Origin: Tetradesmus obliquus
Lineage: Eukaryota; Chlorophyta; Chlorophyceae; Sphaeropleales; Scenedesmaceae
Reading direction: 5' to 3'
NCBI GenBank assembly: GCA_030272155.1
Contig: CP126203.1
Span: forward strand, 3,658,001-3,722,000
DNA length: 64,000 nt
How positions within the stretch are numbered: position 1 is the first letter of the stretch; each line of letters begins with the position of its first letter. This document shows, piece after piece, positions 44,707-55,975 of the stretch. A model generated the notes under the pieces. That model did no database searches. It was not told the DNA's origin and saw nothing but the letters and a program-made list of their open reading frames with translations. The translations under genes and the position numbers were made by a program.

Positions 44707-45597
44707 CATGCCTATAACGTGGTGAAGCTGTCAGTGACTAAGTGTGCCGCACACACCGGGTGCCATCAGCTTCAGTGTTGCAAACAACTGTACACCAGTG
44801 TACGCAGCAGGCTTGTGTTAGGACAAAAACAACGGCTTCAAGTTATATTTGTTACACCAATCGAGCAGTCGGTGCAACAGGTTCTAGAGCCACAGATCTG
44901 GGCAGATACCAGTCATCAGCAGTAGCATGTGACTCATCAAGTGCTGAGTGCCAAATGTCAAAGTGGCATTGCTGGCACGGCGCTCGCAAACACCTGTCAG
45001 CCATGATGAGCATCGCATGATGATGAGCCACAACGCAATCATCATACGCTATGATAGCGTAGAACCTAACACACAAACCACAGAACTGCTGGCTGCTGGG
45101 GTCCATGCATTTGTGACTGCACAGAATGTGGACGCTTCATAACAAGCAGTTGATGATTGCTGCAGCGCAGTAGCTGCCAGCACAGCCACAGGCCCACGGA
45201 TGCAACATGGGCTGTACCCTTCTGAAGGGGTGCAGTCCCACCGCAGGCAGCAAGGCAGATAAGATCCACCAGCTGCACCTGTTAGCCTCAGCTGCGCTGC
45301 ACAGCAGCTCCGATGCAAATTGCAGCACGTGACTGACGTCATGACTGCACCTACATTGATGTGGTGCCCGGACCCACATGAACCCTCCGTCCTTCCCTTT
45401 TAGCACAGCATCAGCGGCACCAGGGTGTACATCTCGCCACTGGCTGCAGCTGCCGGCACCACACCATGATGCTGCCGCTGCCGCAGCTGTCATCGCGGCC
45501 ACTGCTGCCGCTGCAGCTGTTGCTGCTGCAGCTGTGCAGCAGCTCCAGAACAAAGCTGCTTCTAGTCACGGCGCTCCAAATGCCATGCTTACGCCAG
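44707..45597. other. Stretch without a supported gene
   Basis: Only short frames; Ala-rich reading at 45378-45659 is a by-product of GCT/GCC repeats. Confidence 0.45.
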
Positions 45598-45603
45598 CAG
45601 CTG

Positions 45604-45643
<40 letters not shown>

Positions 45644-45717
45644 GTCACTTCACCTCTGACTCGGTGAGCAGCACACGCCGGTTGACCACCGGGCCAAACT
45701 TGACGCGCTGCAGCTTG

Positions 45718-45754
<37 letters not shown>

Positions 45755-45837
45755 ACTGCTGTGTTACCTCATCTTTGACTCGGTGAACAGCACGCACCTG
45801 TTGGCCACTGGGTCAAACTTGACGCGCTGCAGCTTGC

Positions 45838-45881
<44 letters not shown>

Positions 45882-45882
45882 G
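45598..45882 (-). repeat. Two echoes of the bL33m last exon with CAG tracts
   Basis: Downstream of the stop, 45768-45838 and 45651-45720 repeat the last 70 bp of the gene. They encode KLQRVKFDPVANRCVLFTES and KLQRVKFGPVVNRRVLLTES, each with its own stop soon after, and each preceded on the sense strand by a pure CAG tract ending in an AG. Confidence 0.93.
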
Positions 45883-46468
45883 TTACTTCATCTTTGACTC
45901 GGTGAACAGCACGCGCCGGTTGACCACTGGGTCAAACTTAACACGCTGCAGCTTGTAGGGCACGTTGCGCGGGTTCTTCTTCGTGACGTAGAAGTAGCCC
46001 GTCTGAGCTGTGGAGACCTGTTTTGGGGTGAGCAGACATGGAGTACATGCGTGTAATAATCAGTACAGCGAGCCGCGTGACCTGCAGCTTGTTGCTGCTG
46101 CTTGGAGGAGTGAGGCCGGGTGGTTGTGGAGGCCGGCGGACTGCATGCGATTGGCTGAAAGAACACGTATGATACCTCCGAGCTGACAAGCAAAGACAAG
46201 CAGATGTGCGTGGCTGCATGACAAGCCTGCTGCACATGCTACACCTGCGCTCCGTGCTGTTGAATCCTGATGGCTGTTGCTGTGTGTGTGCACTTTTGTT
46301 ACACTGAAGGTCTGCAAGCAAGCCTCAGTGGTTCTTGAGCATTATTTTCACAAAGCTACTGCTGCAGCAGATGCTGCTGGCACTGCTGCTCTGCTACTGC
46401 CTCCAACACGCAAGCTGCACACCCACCAGTTTGATCAGGATCTGCCCTAGCTTTTTCTTGCCAGCCAT
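45883..46468 (-). CDS. MRPL33: Mitochondrial large-subunit ribosomal protein bL33m
   Basis: Two exons, 46468-46427 and 46017-45883, join in phase to 58 aa: MAGKKKLGQILIKL, then VSTAQTGYFYVTKKNPRNVP, YKLQRVKFDPVVNRRVLF and TESKMK. This is the full bL33 pattern (TGYFYVTKKNPR, KFDP.V.R.VLF.E.K). It lacks the four zinc-binding cysteines, as mitochondrial forms do, and has no extra targeting sequence, also usual for bL33m. The role is an rRNA-binding component of the 50S-type subunit. The last exon ends at TAA. Two tandem partial copies of it follow downstream, each capable of acting as an alternative 3' exon. Shares a 550-bp divergent region with the 47022 gene. Confidence 0.92.
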
Positions 46469-47021
46469 TACTAGTCTATGCTACGGCTGCTGTAATGACT
46501 TCGTTCCGCAGCTGCTGCCGCAGCCGCTGCTACTACTGCTGCCGCAGCTGCACAGTTTCCGCAGCTCCCACCGCTGCTGCTGCTACTGCTGCTGCTGCTG
46601 CTGCCACCACTGCTGCTGTCCTCCGGCTCCAGCTGCCTAACGCAGTATGCTCAGCAATTGGTATACGGCTTTATATCCGTGCAAACTGCTGTTATAAAAC
46701 TGGAAGCACTTGTCAGCAGTCTGACTTATTCTGGTGACAGCAGGCCAGGCGACAGGACAGCACACGGTACGTTGCAAGCTTCCCGGTCAAAACAGGTATG
46801 GTCAAACGGGCAGATCCTGATTCCATTTATCCGTTGCAGCGGGTGCTGGTGCTTACATAACATGCCATGACAAGGGCACAGGGGCCGAGGAGGTTTGGCG
46901 GGCACTGCCATTGCAACAGCATAAAGCCCGATTGGCCATGGTAAACTTTGTGATACTGATCATTTTGTGACTCCTGCACCGAGCAGTAGTAGATCGTGGA
47001 CAAATAATCGCTGAGGGCAGC
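46469..47021. promoter_or_regulatory. Divergent intergenic region
   Basis: Lies between the start codons of bL33m (minus) and the 47022 gene (plus). GCT-rich repeats at 46500-46620 sit close to the bL33m start. No clear core element. Confidence 0.35.
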
Positions 47022-49102
47022 ATGCCTAGCAAGCAGAGCAGCAGCGAATTTCTGCTACCCTGGGAGCAGCAAAATAGAAGGCAGAAGCGCAAGCAACAGC
47101 ACTCAGATAGCGCAGATGTCGTACAGTACGTCAAGTGAGTCCTAACCGGCTTGCATGCATACAGCCTGCTGCGGTTCCTTTCAATTGTAGTACTGCTCCT
47201 GTTGTAGTGCTTGCTTGCATGCATGCATCAACTGGCTGTTCCATGCATGCACGCATAACATAACACAATATCATCCTTGTATTTGCAGGTATGGCGCGGG
47301 AATCGCTGCAGGCATCACAGTTGTGGGCTGGATCAAGCGCAAAATCCAGGGCATTCCTGTGGTGGGCATTCTAGCAACGCCCTTCCTCTGTGAGTGGCTG
47401 GAAAAGGCAGCCGAACAATTGGCACCCGTAAAGAACTGGGTCTGAATTGCCTGGCGAGCCCGCCGCCTGCAGCAATGTTTTGGGCAGCAACATGTTTTGC
47501 TGCACAGCTGCTGCATGCATACGCAGCGCACATACATGCAGCATACATGCAGCATGTATGCACGCAGCACACATGTACGCAGTGTGCAGAGCACAAGACA
47601 GGCAGCAAGTGGCTTAGCCCCAGGTTTGACGTACTCACATCTGCACATCAACAATATCATGCGGTGCTTTTCACTTGTGTATGCTGCCGCAGGCCTGATG
47701 CTCACTGTATTGCTGGGCACCGCAGTTGGAGCAGCAGACTGTTCCCCTCACACTGCTCATGCTGGTATGCTGTTGACAGAGAGCGTTTGCTGTTGAACTG
47801 CTCTGCGTCGTATGCTGCTGCAGGCCTGATGCCCACTGTGCTGCTGGGCACTGCGGTTGGAGCAGCAGTTGTGTATGGCATAGATGAAGGCGACCCCATG
47901 GCGGCACAGAAGAAGGTACTGCCAAAGGTGCGACGCAGCAGCAGCAGCAGCAGCAGCAGTGTTACGCAGCAGCATGATGTAAGGCATAGACGAAGGTGAC
48001 CCCATGGCTGCACAAAAGAAAGTACTGCCAAAGCTGCGCAGCAGCAGCAGCAGCAGCTGCAGTGTTGTACGGGTCTGGGCCGATTTATCACTAGCGGCAG
48101 TGGTGCTTCAGTGCTCGCAGCTGCGCTGGAGTATTGATGCTGATCAACGGCAGCCACTCAGCAGCCACTCGGCACAGTAATTGAATCATAGTTAGAACAT
48201 GTAGCTGCATGCATGCTTTGGTATGCTACATCTGCACATCCACAGCCGCAACAGCGCAAATGATTGTGTCCCGCTTCTCTTCTTTTGTTGCAGGTGCACA
48301 AGCGGCTGAAGGCTGCCAGTACTGAAGTGGCAGCAGTAGCAACAGACCTGGGGCGCAGCCTCAAGGACATACACGGGCAGCACCTGGCAGCAGCAGAGAT
48401 GGCGGCACGCGAGGTGAGAAGCATGTGGCAGAGCTTATGGGGTTTCAGTGGTTATGGTTGTGGTTGTGGGTTTTGGGTTCAGTTTCAGGTGTTGTGTCCA
48501 TGGACATAAATGGGCAGCACCTGGCAGCAGCAGAGAAGGCAACGCGAGAGGTGAGAAGCATGCGGCATGGGTTTGGGGTTTCAGGACTTATGGTTTGGGG
48601 TTGTTTTGAAATGTTTCAGATGCTGCGACCATGTACAGACACGGGCAGCGCCTGGCAGCAGCAGAGATGGCAGCACGCGAGGTGAGCAGCATGTGGCAGC
48701 TGAAGTATTGTTGTCAACTTCAGCTGTAGACATGCATGTTGCTGTTTTGATAGGGTCTGCATTGCAGCTGCTGTTTGCTGTTTACAGATTGGGCAAAGTG
48801 ACGATGGATTTGCTTGCGCCCTGGACACTAGGTGTCATCAGCAATAGTCACGGGGATAAAATTGTGTCACATATTTGCAGCTTCATTTGCCATTGCTGTT
48901 TACACTTGCGCTGTTGCATCTGCCGTGGTGTTTGCTGCTGCCCTGTTATCCTGCAGGGCCAGGTAGCAATAGCACGCATGGCCTCAAGCTTAGACGCAGC
49001 AGCAGCAGAAGCAGAAGCCACGCTGGCACCAGCAGTAGAGCGGCATGTGAAGCTGGCCAAGAAGCAGCTGGATAGGCATGCAGGAGAATACAACGGCTGG
49101 CT

Positions 49103-49145
<43 letters not shown>

Positions 49146-49193
49146 GGCAGGAGCAGACAGTTGCTGCTGTCAGGCACCAGCAGTGACGGGTGA
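47022..49193 (+). CDS. Small membrane protein with coiled-coil C-terminus, unrecognised
   Basis: Exons 47022-47134, 47289-47389, 47824-47915, 48294-48413 and 48957-49193 join in phase to 220 aa. A basic N-terminus (NRRQKRKQQHSDS) is followed by two hydrophobic stretches, KYGAGIAAGITVVGWIKRKI and VVGILATPFLCLMPTVLLGT continuing into AVGAAVVYG. An Ala-rich amphipathic region follows (KRLKAASTEVAAVATDLGRS; HVKLAKKQLDRHAGEYNGW) that should form a coiled coil, then a polyglutamine run. I do not know the family; a structural or membrane-remodelling role would be a guess. Exon 3 has a copy at 47693 and another partial one near 47985; exon 4 has two copies of its donor edge (48500-48552 and 48640-48683). 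Confidence 0.75.
47693..48060 (+). repeat. Echoes of exon 3 edges of the 47022 gene
   Basis: 47693-47745 copies the exon start (LMLTVLLGTAVGAA) after CCGCAG; 47980-48040 copies its end (GIDEGDPMAAQKKVLPK) with the GTACTG junction. Confidence 0.88.
48495..48683 (+). repeat. Two echoes of the donor edge of exon 4 of the 47022 gene
   Basis: Both encode a version of DIHGQHLAAAEMAARE (INGQHLAAAEKATRE and a shorter one) and end in GAGGTGAG, the same donor as exon 4. Confidence 0.88.
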
Positions 49194-50151
49194 TACTGTT
49201 CGCTTTGCTGCAGCACTGGCAACAAGAGGCTTGCAAGTGTTGTGTTAGGGATGCAGTTGCTCCGTTGGATGGTGCTTGCACAAGGCAGCGCACTTTTATG
49301 GGACGGCAGTGACGTTGCTGTCACCATCCTCCTGTGTCAGGGTGTGCACCTGCTGTACTGAGCCGCCCATGGCAATTGCATAGCACATGTCCAGGACAGG
49401 CGTCGCCAGAACAGCTATGCTGCTGCAGCAGTGCAGCTGTTGTACCTCAGTTGTTTGGGTGGGGCTCAGGCAGTGCTTCGTGAACACATCCTGGCTTTGT
49501 GTAGAATTCGTCATTTTACACTCGACGTAGGCCTGACAGTGCGCTGTGATGTGCAGTGATTGTACATGTGGCAAATGGCATGGCAAGTGTGAATTGCAAA
49601 CGCCTGCCAGCGCCGGGGTAGTTGTTGACTTTGTATGTTGGCTGTGAAGATGTGACTGGTGCTTGCAGCCAGAGGAGCCTGTTGCGCATCATTAGTCATC
49701 GTTGTTGGTCAAGGAGAGGTGAAGGTTGACTTGACTGCTGAGTGATTGGGCTCGCCGATCCGGCAGACATCGAGCAGAGTGGTCTGGAGGATAACTCGCA
49801 AGACCATTGTGCGTGTAGCAGGTATCACCTGCTTCTTAAAGCTTTCTTGTCAGCAGCTGCTGGTTGGAGGCAAGCGTACTTTGCCGTGCGATGGCAGAGC
49901 GTGCGCACGTGAACTTGAATTGAAACGTAGACTGACGTACAGCTTAGCTTTCAGACCCATGAAAGCCCGCAACGCGCGTGTCACCAATGTCTAAGAACCC
50001 TACCCGCAGAAACTTGTCACTGAAGTTGTTCTCGGGGGCCCCACTGCATGTAGACTGCTGATAAGGGATCTACGAACAACTGAGACTGTAGATAGGTGTT
50101 GTGCATTGCATCAAACACGGTGGTTTGCCACACTCGTCAATTGAAGCAAGC
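49194..50151. other. Stretch without a supported gene
   Basis: Contains the 3' flank of the 47022 gene and the 5' region of the RNase III-like gene; no domain, repeat array or RNA gene seen. Confidence 0.5.
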
Positions 50152-50855
50152 ATGCGGTCGCTGCAAAGGGCAGCCCTTCTTACCAAAACATCAGCAGCCG
50201 ACTCAACATGCTATTTCACGCGCGCTCTCAGGCAAGACAAACCAACAGGTACTGCTGTCCCGCTCTGCTCACTGCATGGACATCCAGGCTGTGTTTGTGC
50301 TGATCCAGCAGCGTCGATCCTCTCTTATCTTTGTCTGCAGCTCGGACTGGCACTTTGAGACCCTCCAAAGGCACCTGCAGGGTCGCCGGGCTTTCAAGCA
50401 ACAGTAGCAGCAGCAGTTACCCGCCATCTGCTGTATCCTCGTCAGCAGGAGCTCCTGCAAAGCGTCAGCGGCTGAATCCTGCAGCAAATGGTTCAAACCA
50501 CAGCTTACCAAGTAGCAGCGGTCTTCTGCAGCTGCATGGCGGCGACAACAGCAGCTTGCAGCAGCTGCAGGAGTTTCTCGGGTATGAGTTCAGGAGGGAA
50601 GAGCTGCTGGCACAGGCCTGCACACACAGCGCCGACAAGCAGGTATGCTTCGCATTTAGCTGAAATCATCAGCAGCTTAGCGTGCCTTGATATCTCGGGT
50701 ACAGCTGCTTGTAGCCAGCCCATTTCAGCCAGTTAGTATTGCACAAGGGCTTGTCCACGGTGATGAGCCAGACCCGCTTGCCCTTGGCTTGCCTGTCACT
50801 CGCAGCTGCTGCTGCCACATGCATATCTTGCAGCTGCTGCTGCCATACACATAAC

Positions 50856-50886
<31 letters not shown>

Positions 50887-51676
50887 CGGCCTGCAGGCGC
50901 TGTCGTACCGCCAGCTTGCGTTTGTGGGCGATGCCGCGCTCTGGATGCTGTTTGCGCAGCACGCTTTCCACACCTTTGGGCAGCAGGAGGACCCAGTCAG
51001 GTGAGCGGCTGGGCATTCGCTTCAGATACGGGGACCATAAGGTGCAATAAGGTGCATTTCATCGGATTGCATTGTATTGTATTGCATAAGGTGCATTGTA
51101 TTGCATTGTATTGCAATGCATTGTTGTGCAATTGGTTTGCGCAGCATCCCTTCCACTGCTACGGGCTGCAGGAGAGCCCAGGTCAGGTGCGCGGCTGGCA
51201 ACTGCATCAAACCCAGCGTATTGATGTGCAGTACATTGTCATGCATGTGGTTTGCGCAGCACGCCTTCCACACATTTGGGCAACAGGAGCAGGAGGACTC
51301 AGTCAGGTGAGCAAGAACGAGGGCCAGAAATGTGTCAGGTTCAAAGCTGTGTGACTTGAGTGCATCTGTATGTGTAAATGTGTAGAGCCAACGCATCAGG
51401 GCTGCGCATTGGCTGGTACAGCCATCCTGCCCGCAACTGCGAAAATGTCTTATGTAGATTGAGATTGAGTGCGCACACAGCACGCGGCATAAGACCAATG
51501 TGTGCCATAGCACTACCTACTGCTGCTGTGCTGCTGCTAGCCGCCGCTCCTGCTTTTCTGAGTGTTGTATATTCTTCTGTGCAGCGGCGGCTGGCCTGCG
51601 CAGATGTCAGGGCTGCTCAGCCGTGCTAGCTGCGCAGCAACAGCCCGGCAGTGGGGCCTACAGGCCTACCTGCAGC

Positions 51677-51717
<41 letters not shown>

Positions 51718-51932
51718 GGCAGCGGCATGAACAACGGCCAGTGGTCAACAGATGCATTGGCTGAGATGTTTGAGGGCGTCATGGGGGCACTGCTGCTGGA
51801 CAGTGATTACAGCACAGTGCAGCAGCTGCTGCAGCCGTGGGTGGCGGAGTCGTTTGAGGCAGCAAGGGCAGCAAGTGCAGCAAAAGCGGCAGCAGCTGCC
51901 TCAACAGCAGCAGCTGTACATGATTGTGCGGT

Positions 51933-51997
<65 letters not shown>

Positions 51998-52878
51998 GCG
52001 TGCAGGGCGTGCAGGGTAGCAGCTGGGTGTGTGCAGCCACCAGCAGCAGCACTTGTGCTGAGCTAGAGCAGATGGTGCTGCTGCTGCAGGAGCATCTTTA
52101 CCAGCAATGCGGCTACTGCTTCCAGGACATGGGGTTGTTACACACCTGCAGTGAGCATCTTCTGCAACTGCTGTCTAGTGGCAGTAGCAACCCGCAAGCC
52201 GACAAGTGGCACTTCATAGGCTTCAGTCTGCTGCAGTTTGCAGCAGCGCAGCACGCTTATACAGAGCAGTGCGAGCCCCTGACAAGCAGCAGCATGTGGC
52301 AGCAGCTGCGGTGGCGGCAGCAGGGGCACGGCGTGGTTGCAGCTGCTGCTGCTGCATCTGACTCGATCAGCTGCAATACATTCAGTGAGGCAAGCAGCTT
52401 ACTCAGCTCAAACAGCAGTGACTTTGGCAGTTTCAGTGAGGATGCCTGCTGCAACAGGACTAGCAGCAGCAGCAGTAGCAGCAACCAGGTGCACCTGATG
52501 AGCAAGCAGATGGCCAACCTGACAAACCTACGCCACAGGTGGGAGGGGCGCTGACACATTGCTACTGCGCAGCATGCGTTACATGTATCGCACGACATCA
52601 CAAGCCTGTGCTCTGTGCATGTCTTTCTGTACGCCGCTGCATACTGCAGTACATTCACTTGCAGATGGTGACTGTGCCCAAACCTGTCGTTGTGTACATC
52701 TTCTGAGTGCACTGCTGTCGGTGCATGCAAGTAAATTGCCCTGCCAAACCCCTGCTGCTGCTGCTGCCGCAGGGCCAAAATGTGGCTGTGGCTAGGCCTG
52801 GACCCCTCCCCGCTGCTGCCGGCAGACAGCTACCTGCTCATTTCAAAGTGCAAGCTACAAAAGCAAGCCTGCCAAACC

Positions 52879-52944
<66 letters not shown>

Positions 52945-53234
52945 GCAGGGCCAAGATGTGGCTGTGGCTAGGCCTGGACCCCTCACCGCTGCTGCCAGTA
53001 GACAGCTACCTGCTTTCCTCAAAATGGAAGCTACAAAAAGCAGCTCTGGCCAGGTGCCTTGACCTACTGCTGGCAGCTGTTTATGTAGATGGAGGTATGC
53101 AGCCAGCAATGCACGTGCTGCAGCAGCTGCTGCAGCAGACGCCGCCCACTGGCCTATGCAAGGCGTGGATTCCCGGCTGGGCGCAGAAGAGTGGCAGCAG
53201 CTGGGGTGGAACGCTGTACCGTAAAGCGCGATAG
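50152..53234 (+). CDS. Tandem RNase III-domain protein with degenerate active sites
   Basis: Exons 50152-50248, 50341-50642, 50897-51000, 51585-52538 and 52949-53234 join in phase to 580 aa. The N-terminus (MRSLQRAALLTKTSAADS) has the basic, hydroxylated look of an organelle presequence. RNase III domain 1: LQEFLGYEFRREELLAQACT, SYRQLAFVGDAALWMLF, ATARQWGLQAYLQHS, DALAEMFEGVMGALLLD. The usual E in LEFLGD is Ala141, Asp145 is kept, the D in AD.FEA is Glu228, and Glu231 is kept. Domain 2: CFQDMGLLHTCSEHLLQLL, WHFIGFSLLQFAAAQHAY, LARCLDLLLAAVYVDGG; the E and D of its signature are His and Phe, so it should be inactive. No helicase, PAZ or clear dsRNA-binding domain. Two such domains without a helicase suggest either an organellar rRNA-processing or ribosome-structure role (as in mL44), or a reduced Dicer relative. 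Long Ser and Gln tracts lie in exon 4. Confidence 0.82.
51095..51310 (+). repeat. Two echoes of the donor edge of RNase III exon 3
   Basis: 51138-51190 and 51245-51308 copy 50950-51000 (FAQHAFHTFGQQEDPV). The second keeps the reading and a GTGAGC donor (AQHAFHTFGQQEQEDSV). A TTGCATTGTAT-type simple repeat fills the space before them. Confidence 0.85.
52735..52948 (+). repeat. Echo of the start of RNase III exon 5 and a 75-bp CTG tract
   Basis: 52772-52870 encodes AKMWLWLGLDPSPLLPADSY then LLISKCKLQKQA and matches the exon start at 52949. It is followed by about 25 CTG units (52871-52943) that end in the exon's CCGCAG acceptor. Confidence 0.92.
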
Positions 53235-54499
53235 CGCGGGTGTGATGCGGCGCAGCGTGGCCTCAGCATGCTGCTGCGGCGGCTCAGTAGCAAGGTGTAA
53301 ACGGACATATTGTTACGACTCCTGGATATCAAGACTGTACCAAGGTAAATGAACCTTCAAGCAATGCTGTGCCAGAGCGCACCCCGAGCACCAGGAGACT
53401 TTGCGCTTGTTAGAAGCTGTGCAACACAAACAGCAACACGGCCGGGACTAGCTGCTGCGCTGGCACTTGCCAGGGTGACAGCAGGCGCCCACAGCAGGCG
53501 GTGCTACCGTAGCATTGTAAATAAATGCATTTGCACAATGCAAAGCTGCATGCCCTCAGGGTTTGAGGTTCAAGCAAAGCTGGACCAGGAGACCGCCGCA
53601 CTGTGCTGAGCCCCAGCACTGCAGGATGATCGTGATGCGGTGTGCATAGCACGCGCCACAGACTTGCCCAAGCAGCCACAGTACCTTACCAAACAACCAG
53701 GACATACGCCCGCCAACACCAAACCCATGCTCCCGCCAACACCAGCAGTACACACCGCACGTCACATGCGCATTATGTGTGCCAGTCTGTTCACCCACAA
53801 GAACGATTCCTACCACTCACACACGTGCAAGGGACTCTTCTGATGGGCAAGTTTGTATGCATGCTGCAACTTGAAGGCAGTCCTGTCCCCTCTCCATATG
53901 CAATACCAAGCCCACATGTGTATCTCTGCTTGACTAACTGTAAGGCACAAGAGTGGTCAAGCACATGTACACATCACCAGACGGCTGGACTGCTTTCATG
54001 GAACAACATGCAATCCCTCTGTCAAGCAAGGAGTGCACATGCTGAACTCTCTGCTTGAGGAACTGCAGAAACACGAGGGCACGCATTGATGCGGTCAAAT
54101 ATACAACTTCTTGCATAGTCTGCTGTAAACTACTATACAAACAGTGCTGTAGCTGTACAGTTTGTCATGACAGCGATCCACCAGACGACCCAGCGGCTGT
54201 ACAGGAAGTGCATGAAGGCGCATGCATTTGGCGGATCACAGCATTCAGATGCGTGGATATACAAGTAAATGCTGGTGCATAGTTGAGGCATTAAGATGCA
54301 TGGTCACAGCATGCATACTATGTGGTGCCTGCTGGTACCAAAACAGGTCTGAGCACACATGTTCAACATGCTGTGCTGATTGCAGCGGTCAGTTGAGGCT
54401 GCAGCCGTTCGTGCATGAATGCGGATGAGAAAACAACAAAAAGGCAGATGCCTGCGCTTGAGCATGAACCCACAGTTGCAAACATCCTGCAAGGCATTG
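53235..54499. other. Intergenic, with candidate TGTAA at 53296-53300
   Basis: TGTAA lies 62 nt after the RNase III stop, a good chlorophyte poly(A) distance. The remainder shows only short frames. Confidence 0.45.
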
Positions 54500-54734
54500 T
54501 AACCTGATGCGGTGCCACCCGGACACTGATCCTGAGGTCCTTCTGTCCTGTCAGGCTATTGCTCAAGCTGTTTATGATGCTGATGAGTTTTTTTCTGCGA
54601 TTTCTTCTGACGGTTTGGACGATGATGAGTTGTTCTTCGATGTTTCCTCCCCCTATGAGCCTCTCGTTGGCTCCTGACTGGGGTTCCCACTCCTCGTTGA
54701 GTGGAGCATGTAATGTAATGTAATGTAATGTAAA
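54500..54734 (+). mobile_element. 5'-truncated non-LTR retrotransposon (LINE) 3' end
   Basis: The open frame PDTDPEVLLSCQAIAQAVY, DADEFFSAISSDGLDDDEL, FFDVSSPYEPLVGS and stop looks like the acidic end of a LINE ORF2 protein. A short 3' UTR follows (GGGGTTCCCACTCCTCGTTG) and then a (TGTAA)n-type tail at about 54712-54734, typical of LINEs with simple-repeat tails. Reverse transcriptase and endonuclease parts are absent, so it is a dead copy. The 5' border is not sharply visible. A second, shorter copy of the same 3' end is at 32797-32852. Confidence 0.75.
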
Positions 54735-55410
54735 AGCCATGCAATGAGCCATGTTGTCCTTCCAATGACGACAGCACCTGATCACAACCAGAAGCCTGCA
54801 CCACCACCAGCACCGCATGCATTGTGATAGCACTGCGCACAAGACTCGGGGCCCAACGCGCGACAAGCAGCAGATGTGAGTGATGCAGCGCGTAACATGT
54901 GACAAGCAGCAGACATACCACCAGTGTGGCACCAATGACGTTACTCTGCAGCTGCTCTGGTGACAACAATCTTCAAGTGATTGTTGCGCATTCGATCTGA
55001 AATGCTTAGTCCTGGTCCAACTGCTACTCAAACTTTACACAAACAACCTGGTTAGTCAAACCCTGGACCACCAACATCCGAAACAACAGCTACCCAGCTT
55101 TGCCTAGACGCAGCTAAACATGAAAGATGCAGCACCCGCTGGCGTCTCCTATCTCGCCACCTCTTCCTGGTCAAATCAGGTGCACTGAACCACAGTCTTT
55201 GCAGCAGTAGTAAACGGCACATCCCCAAAAACTCTGGATGCTGCTGTCATTCGAGACACCAAACAACAGCCATAGTATGGCATACCCACATTTTTGGCCA
55301 CCTTACTGGAGGCCCTGGATTGTGTAGCAGACAGTGATTTTTTTCTTCTGTTGCTGCTGCTGCTGCTGCTGCATGCTTCATCCAGAGCTAGCCTTGCTCA
55401 GCAATTCGCT
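54735..55410. other. Stretch without a supported gene
   Basis: No domain or repeat seen apart from short CTG runs near 55345. Confidence 0.45.
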
Positions 55411-55758
55411 GTTGCTGCACTGCACTGTGTCCCTTTCTTTCTGGACATAGCACTCTTGTTGCTGCACTGCACTGCACAAGTTGACGCTGCATGCGCTGTT
55501 GCTGCACTGCACTGTGTCCCTTTCTTTCTGGACATAGCACCCTTGTTGCTGCACTGCACTGCACAAGTCGACGCTGCATGCGCTGTTGCTGCACTGCACT
55601 GTGTCCCTTTCTTTCTGGACATAGCACCCTTGTTGCTGCACTGCACTGCACAAGTTGACGCTGCATGCGCTGTTGCTGCACTGCACTGTGTCCCTTTCTT
55701 TCTGGACATAGCACCCTTGTTGCTGCACTGCACTGCACAAGTCGACGCTGCATGCGCT
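55411..55758. repeat. 87-bp tandem repeat, four copies
   Basis: Units share GTGTCCCTTTCTTTCTGGAC and CTGCACTGCACTGCACAAG. The period is a multiple of three, so frames stay open on both strands, but the translations (ALHCVPFFLDIAPLLLHC) show no protein signal beyond repetition. Confidence 0.95.
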
Positions 55759-55975
55759 GCGCCGCTGCTGGCGTGTCACAGTGTTGGCTTGCTCGCACGC
55801 TTGAAGCATCCATGGTGCAAGCACCTGCACAAGACAGCAAGCATGGGAAACATTGTCAACTGATGCATCTGCCGCAGACATGTTCAGCTTGCACAAGCAC
55901 GCAATGATGTCAACCTGACTTGAAGTGCAGCTTCTGGCAGCCTCTGTGCATGGCTTTGGCGCCAGCCTGCTTGCA

